DNA of 64,000 nt from positions 49,549,505 through 49,613,504 of the forward strand of contig OX439047.1 in assembly GCA_949317995.1 (NCBI GenBank), read 5' to 3'. Positions 1-11,621 of the stretch are shown one piece after another (within the stretch, counting starts at the first letter, position 1; each line of letters opens with the position of its first letter). The translations under genes were made by a program, and so were the position numbers. The DNA is from Acholoe squamosa. Taxonomy: Eukaryota > Annelida > Polychaeta > Phyllodocida > Polynoidae. The notes beneath the pieces are model-generated. The model saw only the letters and a program-made list of their open reading frames with translations. It searched no databases and had not been told where the DNA came from.

Positions 1-1938
1 ATTCTACTGGCAAAATGGACCCTATAAAGGAAAACAAAATCGGAAACACTGATGTGTTAGGATTTAGAGTGGGAATTAATGTCGACCCTACTACTACACA
101 CTACCTTTATATCACTGGGAAGCTTCTATTATTCATACACCCCTGATACAATATCTTGTGTTAATAGGTTTCCTTCTTGCAGAAGATTATAGATAGCTTT
201 GCTGTTCATTGCTTTATTACATCATCTGCTGAGTCACTTTAGATTACCAGTTCTAAATAGGGCTAATGGGCACAAAAGGCAAAGTGATGAGATACGAGAT
301 GATGAGTGGTTACAATACTAATCAAATATGTACTACTCAAACAGGATTCTCAACAAAAAGGCCTTATGGATTACAATAACGACTGAGACCAAATGATTTA
401 TAAACGTTTGCCTCTGTGGGTATACAGTGCATTGTAGCTAAAATCACAACAATGTGTTACCAATTTTGCTTTTTCAATCAATCATAGCCACAACCTCAAT
501 GATTTATGATATGTATTTCAAACGGAAACTAATATTCATCTTGAATACAAATTTATATATTTGATCCATGAACTGCACAACATTTTAGAGGTTACAATAA
601 TGGGACAATTCCCTGATGGTAAATCAGTAAAGTCTTGTCAATCAGCTGACTGTGAAATAGATGGTACACAATACCCTTCCAGTATGATACTGACTATAGA
701 GTATAAGACTGCCCCTGAGGGGAAGCCTTATCACAACTGATAATCATCTGTTGCTTATGTACGCCATTAAGTAGCTCACTGAGCAAGCTAAGGCTTCGAC
801 CTAATTACTTCAGGTTAATGGATAATTGAAATGTAATTGGGAGCTATTATTGGCAGGGTGCTCAATCAATCATTGGGGTAATTAGGTGTAGATATCAGGT
901 ATTTACTGCAGGGCAGTGGTTTCTTATAGAAGGGAAGATGAAGCCTACTGTACTGAGAAATATTATATAGGCATTGCAGTATGAAGCCTTGATGATCCCC
1001 CTTGATGGGGAAGCTGACATATTTATTACTACTATATGTCCTTTATATTGATGATGGTTTGGTATATTTCCGTGTCGTATTTTCATACTATGTACACTTT
1101 GCTAAATATCTAAATCATTCAATACCCATGCTTCTAGTACAGAAAGGTTATACCATCATCTATTCGTTCGTCAGGCAATGCTGCTACCCTGCCCATATGA
1201 GGCATCGTGGTCTAGGTAACCAAATAGCAAATACAAATTAGTTAATTAATGTCCAAAACCAGCCGTACCAGGGATCATTAGGTTACTGCACTGCACCACG
1301 GGAAATGATTAAGAAAAGTGCCTTTTCCCCTGAGGGAAGCTGCTGATTTTCCTCCCTTTATCCTCGCATCATCGACCACTGGGAGTGCTGATGCAGTAGA
1401 GGTTGCATTATTACATGAAATATCATATGTTCATGTCTGGTCGCAGTCTCTATATTGATAGGGCAGACTTCGCGCACTGGGGGTAGATGCAGGTCCAGGT
1501 ACTGAGCAGTCAGGGCGCCCCTGAATGCCATCATTATCAATATGATTTACTCAGTGTCACACAACATAATTATACACAGTATATATGGCATGGTTTCTCT
1601 GTTACGTAAAGTTAAGTAAACACTCTATATACCAATGTTCAACAATAGTAACAATGAGTCTGCATATAACTGCTATTGTCATGTTAAGATAGAAGGGAGA
1701 TGTGAAAAGTACAGGAGCCACCTGACTTGGAACATGACAATGAATGAAGATGGAGTAGCTGTTCAATGTTGATATATAAAAGGGTTTTTACCCGATATAC
1801 AGCCACTGTAATACGATTAAAAAGGAGCCGTTTGAAATGTGCACTGAGATAAGTTTGGCCTCTTCATTAGCTAGCCCAGCACAAAGTGGTCTTTATTGTT
1901 TTAATATATCAAAACCTACAGTAATCCAAACCACTTCA
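1..1938. other. Non-coding stretch, no gene seen
   Basis: Only short stop-bounded frames are present on both strands. None has a recognisable domain, a coding-like third-position pattern, or paired splice sites. I see no transposon ends or tandem array here. Confidence 0.6.
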
Positions 1939-2422
1939 TCTGGACTGCCACCTTTAGTGCACCTTACTACAGTATATCACTATCTGGACTGCCACCTTTA
2001 GTGCACCTTACTACAGTATATCACTATCTAGACTGCCACCTTTAGTGCACCTTACTACAGTATATCACTATCTAGACTGCCACCTTTAGTGCACCTTACT
2101 ACAGTATATCACTATCTAGACTGCCACCTTTAGTGCACCTTACTACAGTATATCACTATCTGGACTGCCACCTTTAGTGCACCTTACTACAGTATATCAC
2201 TATCTAGACTGCCACCTTTAGTGCACCTTACTACAGTATATCACTATCTAGACTGCCACCTTTAGTGCACCTTACTACAGTATATCACTATCTGGACTGC
2301 CACCCTTAGTGCACCTTACTACAGTATATCACTATCTGGACTGCCACCTTTAGTGCACCTTACTACAGTATATCACTATCTAGACTGCCACCTTTAGTGC
2401 ACCTTACTACAGTATATCACTA
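1939..2422. repeat. 44-bp tandem repeat, 11 copies
   Basis: The unit contains CTGGACTGCCACCTTTAG and ends in ACAGTATATCACTA. Spacing is exactly 44 bp and the block is 484 bp, giving 11 full copies. Copies differ mainly at one site (TCTGGAC or TCTAGAC) and by one TTTAG to CTTAG change. This near-identity implies recent amplification or homogenisation. There is no open frame across it and no unique spacers, so it is a minisatellite. Confidence 0.97.
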
Positions 2423-3600
2423 TCCTCAGCCGCCGCAGCTATATCATCCAAAAACTACAATGGACAAAAAGAGGCACCTTTTATAGCTCAGCCACGTCCT
2501 AGTCCTGTACACACACCTTCCACAAAATAGGCAAGGGTCCTATGGGCAACTGAGTACTGCATAGCCATTGCATTGTCAGACCACAGAATTGGATATACAG
2601 TCAAGTCTCGATATATCGGTCTTCAAAAGGTCGGTTGATTCACTTACCAGTCACCTATACCAGCAAACAGATTTGATGATTTCTATTGCAATCTATTGTA
2701 AACGTGATTCAGAGAACCAGCTGATTCAGGAACCAGCCAAATTTCATCTCAAACTGTGGTGGCCGGTTTATAGAGACATGACTGTATAAAGAAAATAGAG
2801 AAAATTTGACTGATATCCGTGACAATGTACCTCGCGTTTGAGAGGTCCTCCACAATGAAGCTGGTATAGACGATCGCGGGCGCCACACATCTGTCACTGT
2901 TTAGTAGCTTTAGGATATTTGATATGTCGAAACTGATCTTGATACAACTCCACAAAGATGGCATTGTAAACTTGAATTTGCCACCAAACGTCTGTCTTTA
3001 TCTTAGCGGCCAAACGACAGAAGAAATTCTTACTGACCTGTGGGGCGATGGGAAACGAATTTTCATCTCTTTTTTGTAACTTGTCTATCATTGAATAGGT
3101 GTTAACCATAACAGGTGTTTGGCTCTATATTCTCCTGAATTCTTACCACCTGCATCTCATTGCCCATAAATACAAACTGCAGCCTGCGTGTTCTGGAAAT
3201 GCTCCTGGTAGTATGGTAATACCATTTCAGATGATCACACAGTGTGCATACTACAAATACAAGTTTTTGTTTTTACTATGTGTCGTGTACATTGTAAGAA
3301 CACAGATTGTGGGACAATGTAATCTAACCTCATATACATTGCTCCCACAGTCACATGTGCACATGACAACATTTGTAAGCAAGTGAAATTCATTTCCGTA
3401 GTTTCAGAGTTCCACACGAAGATAATATGTATGGAAAATTAGTTAATGTTATGATTGACCTGAGTCTTATCCATTCATTGTTTTTCGATGATATATCACA
3501 AGATGCAATACTTCTGTAGCACCGATGATGTACCTCAACTAACTTAAAGAAAATGGCACGGTGAGGATAAAGAAAAGATATTTGACTTGTCAGCAATAGC
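2423..3600. other. Non-coding stretch, no gene seen
   Basis: Unique-looking AT-rich sequence. Frames on both strands are under 100 residues and resemble no family I know. Confidence 0.55.
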
Positions 3601-4060
3601 CCACAGCTCCCTATACAGCCTATGTACCTGGGTAAGTTCACACTGGCCTACCGCAGCTCCCTATACAGCCTATGTACCTGGGTAAGTTCACACTGGCCTA
3701 CTGTAGCTCCCTATACAGCCTATGTACCTGGGTAAGTTCACACTGGCCTACCGCAGCTCCCTATACAGCCTATGTACCTGGGTAAGTTCACACTGGCCTA
3801 CCGCAGCTCCCTATACAGCCTATGTACCTGGGTAAGTTCACACTGGTCTACCGCAGCTCCCTATTCAGCCTATGTACCTGGGTAAGTTCAAACTGGCCTA
3901 CCGCAGCTCCCTATACAGCCTATGTACCTGGGTAAGTTCACACTTGTCTACCACAGCTCCCTATACAGCCTATGTACCTGGGTAAGTTCACACTGGCCTA
4001 CCGCAGCTCCCTATACAGCCTATGTACCTGGGTAAGTTCACACTGGTCTACCGCAGCTCC
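3601..4060. repeat. 50-bp tandem repeat, about 9.2 copies, with splice-like motifs
   Basis: CAGCTCCCTATACAGCC recurs every 50 bp from 3601 to 4050, with a 10-bp partial copy to 4060. Each plus-strand unit holds an acceptor-like CTACCGCAG, then about 25 bases, then a strong donor-like CTGG|GTAAGT. Copies differ by single bases (for example CTGTAG for CCGCAG, ATTCAG for ATACAG). The spacing is far too short for working introns, so the splice resemblance is structural only unless one outer copy belongs to a real exon. Confidence 0.95.
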
Positions 4061-4786
4061 TTGTATGTGTGGAACGGGACAAACAGGAAATTAACTTTAT
4101 TCCACTGGAACCTGGTCTATTTATAGCAGGGTGAGTAGCTCTTGAGGTAAACAGAAAACATGACGTTAGGGCGCAGAGCATGCCCCTAGGGTGGTAACAG
4201 CCTCCTAAGTGGATCAGGGATATCTGGGGGTCAGGTCACCTCAAACCTTAGACCAAAGCAAAAGGTGCAACATGAACCTACCTTGCTAAGTTCTCCATGA
4301 TCGTGCTGGTCTGTGTTATATTCAGATTCAAAGGTAGACTTGCTCTAGTCTCTCAATTTTAATATGAGAGAATTGAAACAAAAATTGAAATGAATTGAAT
4401 TTTTAAACAGAACAATTAAGAGCTCTAGAGAATTGAGAGACTTGTCCAACAAGTACCAATCTCATTGAAGCCCCCCTCCATCTACCACTCCCCAGTTCTT
4501 CCCCTCTCAAGTGTCAGTGATGTAATCTGAGCAGTGTGGTTATCTCACTAATTGAGACTATCTGTGGTGACCTAGTAAAACTCCAGTAGACATACACCAC
4601 CACCCATACTTATTCAGTTTGGCAGTGCTGATAGCCTCTGTGGTAAGATAATTTCTTATAGACACCGAATTAGCCGACCAAAGTACACCTACCAGAACGT
4701 TCATGCCTGACCCAAAAATGAGGTCGGTCATGCGTGGGCAACATTCTGCCAATCAGCAGGGTGCCAAGACCAGTGTTACAAGTAAA
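4061..4786. other. Non-coding stretch, no gene seen
   Basis: No coding signature. It includes A-rich imperfect repeats of the type AATTGAAA around 4370-4440 and otherwise appears unique. Confidence 0.5.
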
Positions 4787-4807
4787 ACCAGCGCCTTCGG
4801 CGCTGGT
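4787..4807. other. Perfect GC-rich hairpin, 9-bp stem
   Basis: ACCAGCGCC, a 3-base TTC loop, then GGCGCTGGT. It looks like a bacterial terminator stem but lacks a T run, and the surroundings are eukaryotic. It sits 32 bp from a second GC-rich inverted repeat, so the two may be parts of one foldback unit. Confidence 0.8.
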
Positions 4808-4838
4808 ATGGTGCAAACGGCTATGTTATGTCTGACTA

Positions 4839-4889
4839 CGGTCGTCCCCGGGACTAAAGCGGCAGGCGCTGTAGTCCCGGGAACGACCG
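4839..4889. repeat. GC-rich inverted repeat, 18-bp arms
   Basis: The left arm CGGTCGTCCCCGGGACTA (4839-4856) is matched by the reverse complement at 4872-4889 at 17 of 18 positions, around a 15-base loop. GC content is much higher than in the flanks. It could be part of a small foldback or MITE. No target duplication was found. Confidence 0.8.
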
Positions 4890-5759
4890 AGACCGCCGTC
4901 ATCAGTCTCCTGCAGCCTAATCCAGTCCCCCTGCACTACCCCTGCTCCGCACACACACTGTACAGTAAGGGCAAGAGGCCAGTGTAGGTGGCAAAACCTG
5001 GGCAAAACGCACGACAGGAAACATCACTGAGACACTGGTGTAGCCTGAATTCACGACAGGGGGTATTGCAGCTGGATTCGGCGATGCTCTTTCCCTGTTC
5101 TAATGGAGGTTAGGTACTGTTGCCGGGTGTCAGAGGCCTTACATCATCGATCTACGGCCAAATTTATATAAGGTCTTTAATCACTGGAAGAGGAGTAGTG
5201 GGAGGGGTGAGAGAGAACCTAGGGACTAGCGCTAGTCTAATTCAAAGGGTATAGAGAGCGTGAAAATATGTTTCTCATCAGTTTGCATAGAAGTTCATTC
5301 TTTACTCAGTGCATGGATTGAATAACGCACACCCTATAGTCATCAATTTGTATATTATTTCTTCTTCTGAGGGGGCCTTTGCCCCCAGTGAACTGCAGTA
5401 CGCTTGTCAAAAGCCTTGTTAATTTAGAGAGGAAATATCTACCTAACTATATATTATAATACTTGCTCCTTTCCTTTTAAGCTGAAGCTGAAGTAGGGTG
5501 TTGTAAAGCTAAGCAGTAGGTTGGCTGGGGCTGAAGGAGGCAATGTCTGGGCTGCTCCTGCCGCCCACTCAACACACAATGAGCTGCTACAGTGAGTAGC
5601 TCTGAGCAGCTCATGCACGGCTGGTCTCCAAGTGGAACCAGCTATACACCCCCTCCCCGTACAAAGCTCTCTATCCAGGCTCCTGCACCGGCCAGGGTTC
5701 ACCTGAGTTAAGGTAGCCTGGTCTACCAGGAACCAGTTAACCTATAATAAGACATTTTA
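4890..5759. other. Non-coding stretch, no gene seen
   Basis: Mixed-composition sequence. A minus-strand frame at 5702-5454 (82 residues, Cys- and Ala-rich) has no recognisable domain and no clear splice context, so it is not called. Confidence 0.45.
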
Positions 5760-6355
5760 TTAACTTGGGCTATGTTCTGAGAGGAAATAGCTCATGCTAG
5801 CCCGGTGGTCTCCAGGTGTAATCAGGTACTCAAAATACTCCTCCAACAAAGAGGTTGTGACGTATCGAGACCCCACAATTCGATCTAACATTACACCAAA
5901 CGTCAAGTGCAATGATCTACTAACCAACATATCTTCACATTGGGAAGACTTCTTTGAAAATCTGATGAAAGAGTTATAGCATAATTGCGGAAGATTGCTT
6001 ATAAGGACAACATTGTTAGAGCAATACCCTTTGCACTTCAAACTGTCCATCAAAATTCTTTTGTGAATGCTCCTTGTGTTTGTTCCCCCACGTGACGTCT
6101 TTTAATATGTTGATGGGGTGTCCGGTGTATTCCCTCTATGGCCAGGAGCACATCGGGCCAAAGAATGTACAAGGTGCGGCCACCATCGATATTCACCTTG
6201 ACATAATCATCATATATTACATTCATACAGGCCACGATCTTGCACCTCTTATGGGATGTGAGAGTAAAGCAGAGGTGTGAGGGCCAATGTCTAAAGAGGA
6301 GAGTAGTTTTATCGAAAAGTAGTCTACTGACAATAAGATGGGGTTTGACTACCAT
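5760..6355 (-). other. Two adjacent unidentified frames, possible remnant
   Basis: Two minus-strand frames of 101 residues (6355-6050) and 97 residues (6053-5760) follow each other, with the second ATG overlapping the first stop. Their composition is more protein-like than most frames nearby (for example YDDYVKVNIDGGRTLYILW in the first). I recognise no family. They could be a decayed mobile-element or retrocopy ORF broken by one stop or frameshift, or simply chance. Confidence 0.2.
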
Positions 6356-6442
6356 ATTGATTTAACACGAAAGGAAGGAGTTTGGGATATTTGTAGTGAC
6401 GTCTGTACATTGCTGTGGTTATTGGTGACAACAGTTTTATGG

Positions 6443-6610
6443 GGGTGTGGATGGGGGGTCCCCCATGTCACATGTCAATTTTAAGAAATGGTTATGTCAC
6501 ATGTCACTTAAATCTCCATGTCCCATGTCACCTCTAAGAACCTCTCATGTCACATGTCGATTTTAAGAAATTGCCATGTCACCATGTCAAATTTAGTGGT
6601 CCACACCCAT
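6443..6610. mobile_element. Candidate small MITE-like insertion with internal 24-30 bp repeats
   Basis: The ends GGGTGTGGA and TCCACACCC are inverted. An 8-bp direct repeat TTTTATGG lies at 6435-6442 and 6611-6618. Inside, ATGTCACATGTC-type units start at 6464, 6494, 6518, 6547 and 6575. The inverted ends are only 9 bp and the right end has two extra bases, so this is tentative. Confidence 0.4.
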
Positions 6611-6618
6611 TTTTATGG

Positions 6619-7190
6619 AATCTCATAAGAAGAAGCGTACAACCAATATTTCCTTTACCCATCCACTCTCTATTCCTCAATACCCAAGATGAGATTACTA
6701 GCTACTTCTTGTTAAAACAGCGCTGAACCGGGACGGCGGGAAATATCCTTATCTCAACGCCTTAGTACCTGAGTGCCTTTGACAGAGGCTAATACTTCCT
6801 TCCCTCCAGCTTAGAGTAACTAATGTAGATGAGTGGGGGTTCTGTAGTCTAGAAAGTCTGCCTCCAAGTACTAGGCTCCCTCTGCTACTATTTAAGGCCT
6901 AGACAGCACCAGTGCTCTCATCGGTGGTAGCCCTAACAAGAATGGTATAGGTTCCCTAATAAGGATATATGCTAATCCAGAGGTCTATAGTACAGGCCTG
7001 CCCAAGGAAACCTTTTATGTTTGGTCCTATACAGGATTAGGTGGTGTACGGAGCTGCGGTTTATAAGGGTGAAATCCAATGAAAGGGGGAGACCTGATGG
7101 TTAAGAGTACTTCCCCTATCATGATTAATATGATTTTTACCTATCTTTAACATTGTCTATCACAAAGCCTACTTATCCCTCATTGTGCCT
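6619..7190. other. Non-coding stretch, no gene seen
   Basis: No open frame of note, no repeat units and no transposon ends. Confidence 0.5.
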
Positions 7191-9570
7191 AAGACAAGAC
7201 TGGGTAAGACAAGACTGGGTGCAGCAGGACTAGGTACAGCAGGACTAGGTACAGCACGACTAGGTACAGCAGGACTAGGTACAGCAGGACTGGGTGCAGC
7301 AGGACTAGGTACAGCAGGACTGGGTGCAGCAAGACCAGGTAAGCCAGGACTGGATACAGCAGGACTAGGTACAGGAGGACTGGGTGCAGCAGGACTAGGT
7401 ACAGCAGGACTAGGTACAGCAGGACTAGGTACAGCAGGACTGGGTACAGCAGGACTGGGTGCAGCAGGCCTGGGTGCAGCAGGACTAGGTACAGGAGGAC
7501 TGGGTGCAGCAGGACTAGGTACAGCAGGACTGGGTACAGCAGGACTGGGTACAGCAGGACTGGGTGCAGCAGGACTGGGTGCAGCAGGACTAGGTACAGG
7601 AGGACTGGGTGCAGCAGGACTAGGTACAGCAGGACTGGGTACAGCAGGACTGGGTACAGCAGGACTGGGTGCAGCAGGACTGGGTGCAGCAGGACTAGGT
7701 ACAGGAGGACTGGGTGCAGCAGGACTAGGTACAGCAGGACTGGGTACAGCAGGACTGGGTGCAGCAGGACTGGGTGCAGCAGGACTAGGTACAGGAGGAC
7801 TGGGTGCAGCAGGACTAGGTACAGAAGGACTGGGTACAGCAGGACTGGGTACAGCAGGACTGGGTACAGCAGGACTGGGTACAGCAGGACTAGGTACAGG
7901 AGGACTGGGTGCAGCAGGACTGGGTGCAGCAGGACTGGGTACAGCAGGACTAGGTGCAGCAGGACTGGGTACAGCAGGACTAGGTACAGGAGGACTGGGT
8001 GCAGTAGGACTAGGTACAGCAGGACTGGGTACAGCAGGACTAGGTACAGCAGGACTGGGTACAGCAGGACTGGGTGCAGCAGGACTGGGTGCAGCAGGAC
8101 TAGGTGCAGCAGGACTAGGTACAGCAGGACTGGGTACAGCAGGACTGGGTGCAGCAGGACTAGGTACAGCAGGACTGGGTACAGCAGGACTGGGTACAGC
8201 AGGACTGGGTGCAGCAGGACTGGGTGCAGCAGGACTAGGTACAGCAGGACTGGGTACAGCAGGACTGGGTGCAGCAGGACTAGGTACAGCAGGACTGGGT
8301 GCAGCAAGACCAGGTAAGCCAGGACTGGATACAGCAGGACTAGGTACAGGAGGACTGGGTGCAGCAGGACTAGGTACAGCAGGACTAGGTACAGCAGGAC
8401 TAGGTACAGCAGGACTGGGTACAGCAGGACTGGGTGCAGCAGGCCTGGGTGCAGCAGGACTAGGTACAGGAGGACTGGGTGCAGCAGGACTAGGTACAGC
8501 AGGACTGGGTACAGCAGGACTGGGTACAGCAGGACTGGGTGCAGCAGGACTGGGTACAGGAGGACTGGGTGCAGCAGGACTAGGTACAGCAGGACTGGGT
8601 ACAGCAGGACTGGGTACAGCAGGACTGGGTGCAGCAGGACTGGGTGCAGCAGGACTAGGTACAGGAGGACTGGGTGCAGCAGGACTAGGTACAGCAGGAC
8701 TGGGTACAGCAGGACTGGGTGCAGCAGGACTGGGTGCAGCAGGACTAGGTACAGGAGGACTGGGTGCAGCAGGACTAGGTACAGAAGGACTGGGTACAGC
8801 AGGACTGGGTACAGCAGGACTGGGTACAGCAGGACTGGGTACAGCAGGACTAGGTACAGGAGGACTGGGTGCAGCAGGACTGGGTGCAGCAGGACTGGGT
8901 ACAGCAGGACTAGGTGCAGCAGGACTGGGTACAGCAGGACTAGGTACAGGAGGACTGGGTGCAGTAGGACTAGGTACAGCAGGACTGGGTACAGCAGGAC
9001 TAGGTACAGCAGGACTGGGTACAGCAGGACTGGGTGCAGCAGGACTGGGTGCAGCAGGACTAGGTGCAGCAGGACTAGGTACAGCAGGACTGGGTACAGC
9101 AGGACTGGGTGCAGCAGGACTAGGTACAGCAGGACTGGGTACAGCAGGACTGGGTACAGCAGGACTGGGTGCAGCAGGACTGGGTGCAGCAGGACTAGGT
9201 ACAGCAGGACTGGGTACAGCAGGACTGGGTGCAGCAGGACTGGGTACAGCAGGACTGGGTACAGCAGGACTAGGTACAGGAGGACTGGGTGCAGCAGGAC
9301 TGGGTACAGCAGGACTAGGTACAGGAGGACTGGGTGCAGCAGGACTAGGTACAGCAGGACTATGTGCAGCAGGACTGGGTACAGCAGGACTAGGTACAAC
9401 AGGACTAGGTACAGCAGGACTGGGTACAGAGGACTGGGCGCAGCAGGACTAGGTACAGCAGGACTGGGTACAGAGGACTAGGTACAGCAGGACTAGGTAC
9501 AGCAGGACTGGGTACAGAGGACTGGGTGCAGCAGGACTAGGTACAGCAGGACTGGGTACAGCAGGACTAG
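7191..9570. repeat. 15-bp minisatellite, about 158 copies, with a 975-bp higher-order duplication
   Basis: The unit is close to GCAGGACTGGGTACA with a few alternating variants (CTAGGT, GGTGCA, ACAGGAGGA). A rare variant, GCAAGACCAGGTAAGCC, occurs at 7328 and again 975 bp (65 units) later. The sequence following each copy matches unit by unit apart from one lost 15-bp unit in the second, so a block of about 960-975 bp was duplicated. Near 9429 one-base losses break the 15-bp phase. Because 15 is a multiple of 3 and the unit has no stop, both strands are open for over 700 codons (a Leu-Gly-Thr-Ala-Gly type repeat on plus); I treat these as by-products. Confidence 0.97.
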
Positions 9571-9750
9571 GTGAGTGAGTAATAGATGTTTAAAGCCATT
9601 TCAACCGCTAAGGTCATATTCATGGCAAGAACAACATTACACAATTTCACAGAGGAATGTATCAGTGCCCGAGCATATGTGCACCACACACATCCTGCGG
9701 GGATAGGAAAGGTGGGAAGTAGACCATTTTAAGTGGGTTAGGAAAGCCTG
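9571..9750 (+). mobile_element. SINE-like dispersed element (family A) inside the 15-bp minisatellite
   Basis: It starts with GTGAGTGAGTAATAG, continues with GTTTAAAGCCATTTCAAC and ends near GGTTAGGAAAGCC. It matches the other family A copies in this window (16731, 28513, 29701, 29983, and the tail of 33272). The minisatellite resumes directly after it. The target duplication cannot be read because both flanks are the same 15-bp repeat. I see no clear Pol III A/B boxes or poly-A tail, so the class is uncertain. Confidence 0.85.
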
Positions 9751-10530
9751 AAGGACTAGGTACAGCGGGACTGGGTACAGCAGGACAAGGTACAGCAGGA
9801 CTGGGTACAGCAGGACTAGGTACAGCAGGACTGGGTGCAGCAGGACTAGGTACAGCAGGACTGGGTGCAGCAGGACTGGGTGCAGCAGGACTAGGTACAG
9901 CGGGACTGGGTACAGCAGGACTGGGTGCAGCAGGACTAGGTACAGCGGGACTGGGTACAGCAGGACTGGGTGCAGCAGGACTAGGTACAGCAGGACTGGG
10001 TACAGCAGGACTGGGTACAGCAGGACTGGGTACAGCAGGACTGGGTACAGCAGGACTAGGTACAGCGGGACTATGTACCGCAGGACTGGGTGCAGCAGGA
10101 CTAGGTACAGCGGGACTGGGTACAGCAGGACTGGGTGCAGCAGGACTAGGTACAGCAGGACTGGGTACAGCAGGACTGGGTACAGCAGGACTGGGTACAG
10201 CAGGACTGGGTACAGCAGGACTGGGTACAGCAGGACTAGGTACAGCAGGACTGGGTACAGCAGGACTGGGTACAGCAGGACTGGGTACAGCAGGACTAGG
10301 TACAGCGGGACTGGGTGCAGCAGGACTGGGTGCAGCAGGACTAGGTACAGCAGGACTATGTACAGCAGGACTGGGTACAGCGGGACTGGGCACAGCAGGA
10401 CTAGGTACAGCAGGACTGGGTACAGCAGGACTAGGTACAGCAGGACTGGGTACAGCAGATTAGGTAAGCCAGGACTGGTGACAGCAGGACCAGGTACAGC
10501 AAGACCGGATACAGCAGGACCGGGCCTGTG
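9751..10530. repeat. 15-bp minisatellite, second block, about 52 copies
   Basis: This is the same unit as the block at 7191-9570, interrupted by the SINE-like element. A frequent local variant is ACAGCGGGACTG. The last few units (from about 10458) degrade, with GGTAAGCC and CCGGATACAGC variants. The minus strand is open for 300 codons, again because the unit lacks stops. Confidence 0.96.
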
Positions 10531-10781
10531 ATGTGGCACTGAGCAGCTCCTGAGTTCCCATTAACGCCTAATGAACAGTCCAGGGAACCAGGGGACGCTT
10601 CACCTGAGCACAGGACACCCCTGGTACAGCAGCCGAGCCCTGAGGGGCTGGGGTCTGGGTACAGACTGAGCCTTCACTCTAGTCGGACACTAGGGGAATA
10701 CACATATATGCCAGTCTTACGTACGTTCATGATGACCTGATTCATTTCACGACCACTGTAATTAATTGCCTTGGGCAAATC
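10531..10781. other. Short GC-richer non-coding stretch
   Basis: Nothing recognisable between the minisatellite and the following two-copy repeat. Confidence 0.5.
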
Positions 10782-10875
10782 TAGGCTGACTGCTCTAAGT
10801 CTTCCAGTGACTTATCACAAAGACTCTATAGGCTGACTGCTCTTAGCCTTCCAAGGCATTATCACAAAGACACAA
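10782..10875. repeat. 47-bp tandem duplication, 2 diverged copies
   Basis: TAGGCTGACTGCTCT is repeated 47 bp later, and both copies continue to a shared TTATCACAAAGAC. They differ at several bases, so the duplication is older than the long arrays nearby. Confidence 0.85.
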
Positions 10876-11621
10876 TAGGTTTCTAAAGCAGGCACCACGT
10901 TGATATTTTTCCATTTAATTGGCGGAAGGGGTGGGAGAGGCCCCTTGTGCTGACAGGGCTAGCTCTAAAAAAAGAACCTATTTTCCGCCCACTGGGCCCC
11001 CTCACCTTTGTTACTTTTGCCAAGATTTCTTTTAAAAGTGAAGAGAGTTGTTAATCCCCCATGGTATCCTGACAATAAGTGGCACTGTACGTGGTATCTG
11101 TACATGTATAGCTCCTTATACATGGTAATACTTTGTACAGATAACTCATACCTTAATTACAGGCATGTGATAATCATCAGACCTTTTGGGTATTTACATG
11201 GCTAATCAATGCCTTCAATAACCTTGTGTTGATACCAGACATAACAGATCATTTGATTTTGGCTAAGTAGATCCCCTGCGCCTTAACAGTGCACTTAGAT
11301 CACTCAGTCATCCAGCATCAGGTTATGTTTTGCACCCGTAGGAGTGTCACTGTTCAGGTAATAATTATGTCAGGTTGACAAAGGGTGTGAAAAAGCTCAC
11401 CCACATCCTCTAATACACACCCTGGTCCTCCAGTACTTAGAAGGTAAGGGTTAGCTGGTCTGTTCCTGTACGTATCAATCACATTGTCACTGCCACAATA
11501 TTGGAGTTAATCACTCTATACATGACAGTCTTGGAAACTTTTTCTACTTGGACACTTGGTGCATCCTCCAGTGTTCAATACCCTCCCTGTGATGTAGACA
11601 TAGCTCCATGCTGACTGCCTG
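10876..11621. other. Non-coding stretch, no gene seen
   Basis: No coding signature or repeat structure was found. It lies downstream, in the minus direction, of the candidate terminal exon at 11622-11868, so part of it could be that gene's 3' UTR. Confidence 0.45.

Noticed and set aside
1939-2422. CRISPR-like regular array
   Set aside because: Units are contiguous with no unique spacers and the window is eukaryotic. The same applies to the arrays at 3601, 15596, 20760, 29436, 38458 and 45905.
4787-4807. Rho-independent terminator
   Set aside because: There is no T tract and no bacterial gene context.
4703-4987. Plus-strand 94-codon frame across the GC-rich hairpins
   Set aside because: Its openness follows from the hairpin sequence, and no domain or splice support was seen.
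7185-9452. 755-codon Gly/Leu/Ala repeat protein resembling silk or matrix protein
   Set aside because: The opposite strand is also open for 736 codons, and the array is a 15-bp minisatellite with nucleotide-level homogeneity and one-base losses that break the frame at its end.
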